Positions 60,791-64,000 of a stretch of DNA of 64,000 nucleotides are shown here, one piece after another. The stretch spans positions 82,967,835 through 83,031,834 of the forward strand of contig OZ023268.1 of the NCBI GenBank assembly GCA_964006375.1. The letters are read 5' to 3'. The notes under the pieces were generated by a model. That model did not search any database. It was not told where the DNA came from and saw only the letters and a list, made by a program, of their open reading frames with translations. Position 1 is the stretch's first letter. Every line of letters begins with the position of its first letter. This DNA is from Tillus elongatus. Taxonomy: Eukaryota; Arthropoda; Insecta; Coleoptera; Cleridae. A program made the position numbers and the translations under genes.

Positions 60791-61403
60791 ATTATATAAT
60801 GTGATTTTTCATTACATTTGGTTATTCATTGTTTTTAAAGTAGTTTAAAATGCTTATATGCATAATATGTTTATAAAATGTTGCTTTTTATAGAAATACA
60901 AAATGTTCGTTTTTTGTTGTACTTTTAATTTTCAGACTGCATATCACCCGTCTACTTATAATGAGGTGGGTACAACTTTCCCACATGATGTCGTTATAAG
61001 CAACTTATACTGTAATTACTTGTTTTATTGTGTGCTAAAAACTCATAAAAGCGTAGGTAAAATAATGAAGAAAAACGAGCTTGTGGAGATGAAAATGTGT
61101 TTATTATTAACTGTACTAATTTTAACTAGACAAACTTAACATTAATAATTCTAACTAAAATACATTTTTAAACCTTTTAACATTTCTACAGCTGCAACAC
61201 ATCTACATCATATTCAATTAACAACAACCCCCTTGACTTTAACAGAACAAAACAATGTGACAGTGACAGCACAGAACGCAGAGATTGCTGACACTACAAA
61301 TGTCAAATGACAGAATCAAAATAAACATAACGAACTTATTAATTAAATTTTAACAAATAAGCTGTGTTACTGGTAAATTTGGTCATTGTTGCTGTTGTTT
61401 TAG
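60791..61403. other. Intron sequence before a Sec31 exon
   Basis: No feature beyond the acceptor TGTTGTTTTAG at 61393-61403. Confidence 0.5.
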
Positions 61404-61832
61404 CCCAAACCAGAACGATCATCACAGGAACCAATAACTCATCCCCTCTATGGAGCTGTACCCGCACAGAACTCAAGCAATCCTCCGAGCATGGGCTATC
61501 CATTACCTGGTCAACAGTTCAACACGCCACTAGGTTCTACAGCTTTTGGGCAAGACTTAAGTCAGGGGCTTCCAAATAGTGCACCTCCAACAGGTCACTA
61601 TCCAACCACTTTCAACCCAACTAACTTTAACCAGAATGCCGTAAATCCCGGGGCATTTAATCAAGTTTCTGGTGGAGGTACTGGTAATGGAGTGTATGGT
61701 CAGGGTGGACCACATGAGGGTGTAGAGGCTCCACAGTCTATATCAAAGCCTCCTATACCAGAAGAACATGTACACATGAAGTCGGTGTTTGATGCTCTCA
61801 GGGAAAAATGTAGTTGTACTGCTAATAATCCT
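61404..61832 (+). CDS. Sec31: Sec31 exon (linker and C-terminal domain start)
   Basis: A Pro/Asn/Gly-rich stretch (GYPLPGQQFNTPLGST and so on) leads into the conserved KPPIPEEHVHMKSVFDALRE, then KCSCTANNP. The PIP.EH....FD.L motif marks the start of the Sec31 C-terminal helical domain. Acceptor TGTTTTAG after the 11.7-kb intron, donor CCT|GTAAGT, phase 0 on both sides. Confidence 0.94.
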
Positions 61833-61957
61833 GTAAGTAGTGTATAATACTGTTGAAATTTATTTATGCATAGGGATTCATTTGAATCTAAATTAAATAG
61901 TTTATCAAAACTGAATCTAGGAACATACTGTATATAGTTAATTGTTTATATACAGTG

Positions 61958-62690
61958 AGGTCCAAAAGGATGGAAACAATATCTCTTGAACCGCTCATAC
62001 GATTACACTGAAATTTTGTATTACTATGGTTTTACACATGTCAAATTCATTTTTGATATTGCCGTTGTTGCCACGTTTCTCGTTTTTTCAGGAATTACAC
62101 CAACTTTTTTATTTTAAATAGCACACGTATTGATTTTAAAATTTTTAGATTGTTCCATTCCATTCATTGTGAACAACTTTCATGTGACATGTCCTATGCT
62201 TAACTCTACTTAATACCAAGCTATGGTTAAATATCACTGGCAAGTACTGGAAATAAAATAAAGCCCAATTGAAATGTTTTTAACACAATAAAGGAACAAT
62301 AAAAAATAAAACTAGTAACATATTTTCAAAGTGCTGACCACCTACTTCTTGGCAATACCCAAATCTATTTCAAAAACTACGTAATATGTTTTGAAGAATG
62401 GAAGCTCTTTCAATTATTCTGACCTCAATTATGATCCTCTGTTGTAAGTCTTCCAAGTTTTGAGGTTTAGTTTTGTAGACAACATTTTTCAGATGACCTC
62501 ACAGAAAGAAATCTAATGGATTTAACTCTGGTGATCGAGCTGGCCATTCTATAAATCCTCGTCGCTCTATCCATCTCCCTGGGACAATGATGTTCAAATA
62601 TTGCCTAACTTGACTATTATAATGAGGTGAAGCACCGTCTTGCTGAAGCCAAACTTCATTACTTAGACGGTTCGTCACCTATAAGCATAG
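61958..62690 (-). pseudogene. Tc1/mariner-type transposon fragment
   Basis: Left end CAGTGAGGTCCAAAAGGATG (61958) has the form of a Tc1-like terminus. Minus-strand coding remnant: VWLQQDGASPHYNSQVRQYL, RWIERRGFIEWPARSPELNP, LDFFL, then GHLKNVVYKTKPQN and a C-terminal tail. The third catalytic position reads Glu (SPE) where the mariner relics have Asp. One stop visible; the N-terminal half and the other TIR are missing. Confidence 0.8.
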
Positions 62691-63590
62691 TCCAATTAAT
62701 TGTTTTGAATAGCTAGTAATGGATAATTAGTTGTTTTGCCTTCAAATGTACAATTGAGAGACTATCAGATAAATGGGGTAAAGGCATGATGACGAAAAGT
62801 ATTGTAACGTACCTGGTTGATAGAAAAATTGCATTAGTGCAGGAATGACATCTCTTGGTAACTCGTCAGTAAATTCTTCCACTCAAATTTCCGTTAATGA
62901 AGAATTGACCAACATTTTTATTATCAATTATCAATTTCCTCATTTCAATTCAGAAAACATCATTATTATAATTATAAAGTTAATTTGTTAACTTCCTGTT
63001 TTTCTGAATTGCTAGGTTACGTCAATTGAAACTAACAATTGACAGCTTGTACCGATCCCTACGTTGGCATTAAAAAATTAATAGTGTCCCAGCAACTACT
63101 CGAGATCCCTGCTCGAGCAAGTTGGTACAATTATTAAACAGCCTAATACTGTCATATTGTGTTTATATAAATAAAATTTTTATTGCACTATCTTTTAGAA
63201 AATAGCTGTTCTGTGGATGGTGTTTCAGCAGCTATATTGAATGCCATTTTACATTTCTGTTTAAACAACGTTTTTGTTTGGAATCCAAAAGACCTGAAAT
63301 ATAAGAAACTTATTCTTGGATAGCTATTCTAGGCAACAAGTGATTTTGAGCAAATTCTATGGGGAAAATTTATCAAATTTGGCATAAATGTTGTATTTTC
63401 TTTATAAAAGCGATATTTCCTTAAATATTTCTTTATTGCCTAAATCTTTAATTATAGTAGTTCATAAAGTTACAAACATAGTTTATTTTAAACATATTAT
63501 TGAACCCCTCTCCTAACTTCATAATAATAACCAAAAAATGACTCAATATTTTACAATTTTATACATCTATACCTTTCACTTTTTTTCCAG
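62691..63590. other. Intron sequence, nothing recognised
   Basis: AT-rich; may include flanks of the Tc1-type fragment. Ends in the pyrimidine-rich acceptor of the last Sec31 exon. Confidence 0.45.
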
Positions 63591-63662
63591 CAAATGAAAA
63601 GAAAATTGGAGGATGTAGGGAGGAAGTTGGAAATTCTTTATGATTTACTAAGAGAGCAAAGG
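63591..63662 (+). CDS. Sec31: Sec31 exon (C-terminal helical domain, partial)
   Basis: 72-nt exon encoding QMKRKLEDVGRKLEILYDLL and then REQR. It matches the animal motif TKRKLDDA.KRLE.LYD.LREQ. Acceptor TTTTTTCCAG, donor AGG|GTAAGT, phase 0. In other animals about 60 more residues follow, so at least one more exon lies beyond the window. A TA tract and a truncated hAT-like terminus start within 15 bp of the donor. Confidence 0.95.
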
Positions 63663-63672
63663 GTAAGTGAAA

Positions 63673-63676
<4 letters not shown>

Positions 63677-63751
<75 letters not shown>
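63677..63751. repeat. (TA)n microsatellite
   Basis: About 75 bp of TA between a Sec31 donor and a hAT-like terminus. Confidence 0.96.
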
Positions 63752-63755
<4 letters not shown>

Positions 63756-64000
63756 GTGTGCAAACCCATGGTTTTTTTTGGAGCGACCTATAAACGAACC
63801 CAAGCAAATATCTCGAACTTCGTAAACATTTAAAATCGAACATCGAACTATCCAATCTTCACATATAATTATCTTAAATACAAAAGGAAATGTTCGACAA
63901 AATTTGCGGGTTGATTGGATGAAAATGTCTTCCGGTGCTGATGTTGGTTGTTAAGATGGGTCAATGTTGAATCAAAAATATGAAAAGGAAAAAACGTGTA
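63752..64000 (+). mobile_element. Left end of a TAGAGGTGTGC hAT-like element, cut by window
   Basis: GAGGTGTGCAAACCCATGG, then ACGAACCCAAGCAAATATC and, near 63930, TCTTCCGGTGCTGATG; aligns with 21077-21420. The rest lies beyond the window. Confidence 0.82.

Overview
The window is nuclear DNA of an arthropod, most likely an insect with a large, repeat-rich genome. It is AT-rich, has GT-AG introns, contains many decayed Tc1/mariner, hAT, LINE, Ty3/gypsy and Penelope-type elements, and carries about a dozen (TA)n tracts. I cannot name the species.

The only host gene I can identify with confidence is a plus-strand Sec31 gene, the outer-coat subunit of COPII vesicles. Fourteen consecutive exons run from 10963 to 63662 and all splice phases agree. 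The first roughly 110-120 codons (the first WD40 repeats) lie upstream of the window and the last roughly 60 codons lie downstream. The exons cover WD40 repeats, the blade/alpha-solenoid region that binds Sec13, a Pro/Gln-rich linker with the conserved WNDPP motif, and the C-terminal helical domain. Introns are either tiny (53, 58, 80, 274 bp) or 1.8-11.7 kb and packed with transposons. The donor after the first exon reads CAG|GAAAGT instead of CAG|GTAAGT.

Region 1-10960 (an upstream Sec31 intron): a Tc1/mariner-like element with ~350-bp inverted repeats sits inside a TA tract. It is followed by a full-length CR1/Jockey-type LINE with two open ORFs, then a 5'-truncated Jockey-type LINE.

Region 11-28 kb: TIR elements of one family (termini near 11290, 13012, 19126), a 1045-bp non-autonomous hAT with a perfect 8-bp duplication, a mariner relic with a triplicated 3' coding part, and a 3.26-kb hAT-like element (21077-24340) with a second, ZMYM1-like hAT nested inside it. 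Also here are a fold-back element with a 14-bp duplication and a patchwork of LINE fragments.

Region 28-49 kb: a 3'-half gypsy element, a solo LTR, a second fold-back copy with flipped core, a Penelope GIY-YIG fragment, a nearly complete LINE, a three-level retroelement nest (44.5-46.5 kb), a large imperfect palindrome, and a possible antisense 3'-terminal exon (48111-48325).

Region 49-64 kb: the largest intron, holding another 3.1-kb hAT-like copy broken by a LINE and a 166-bp insert, a 430-bp TA tract, two more LINE fragments, a tiny GC-rich A-tailed insert, and the final two Sec31 exons in the window.
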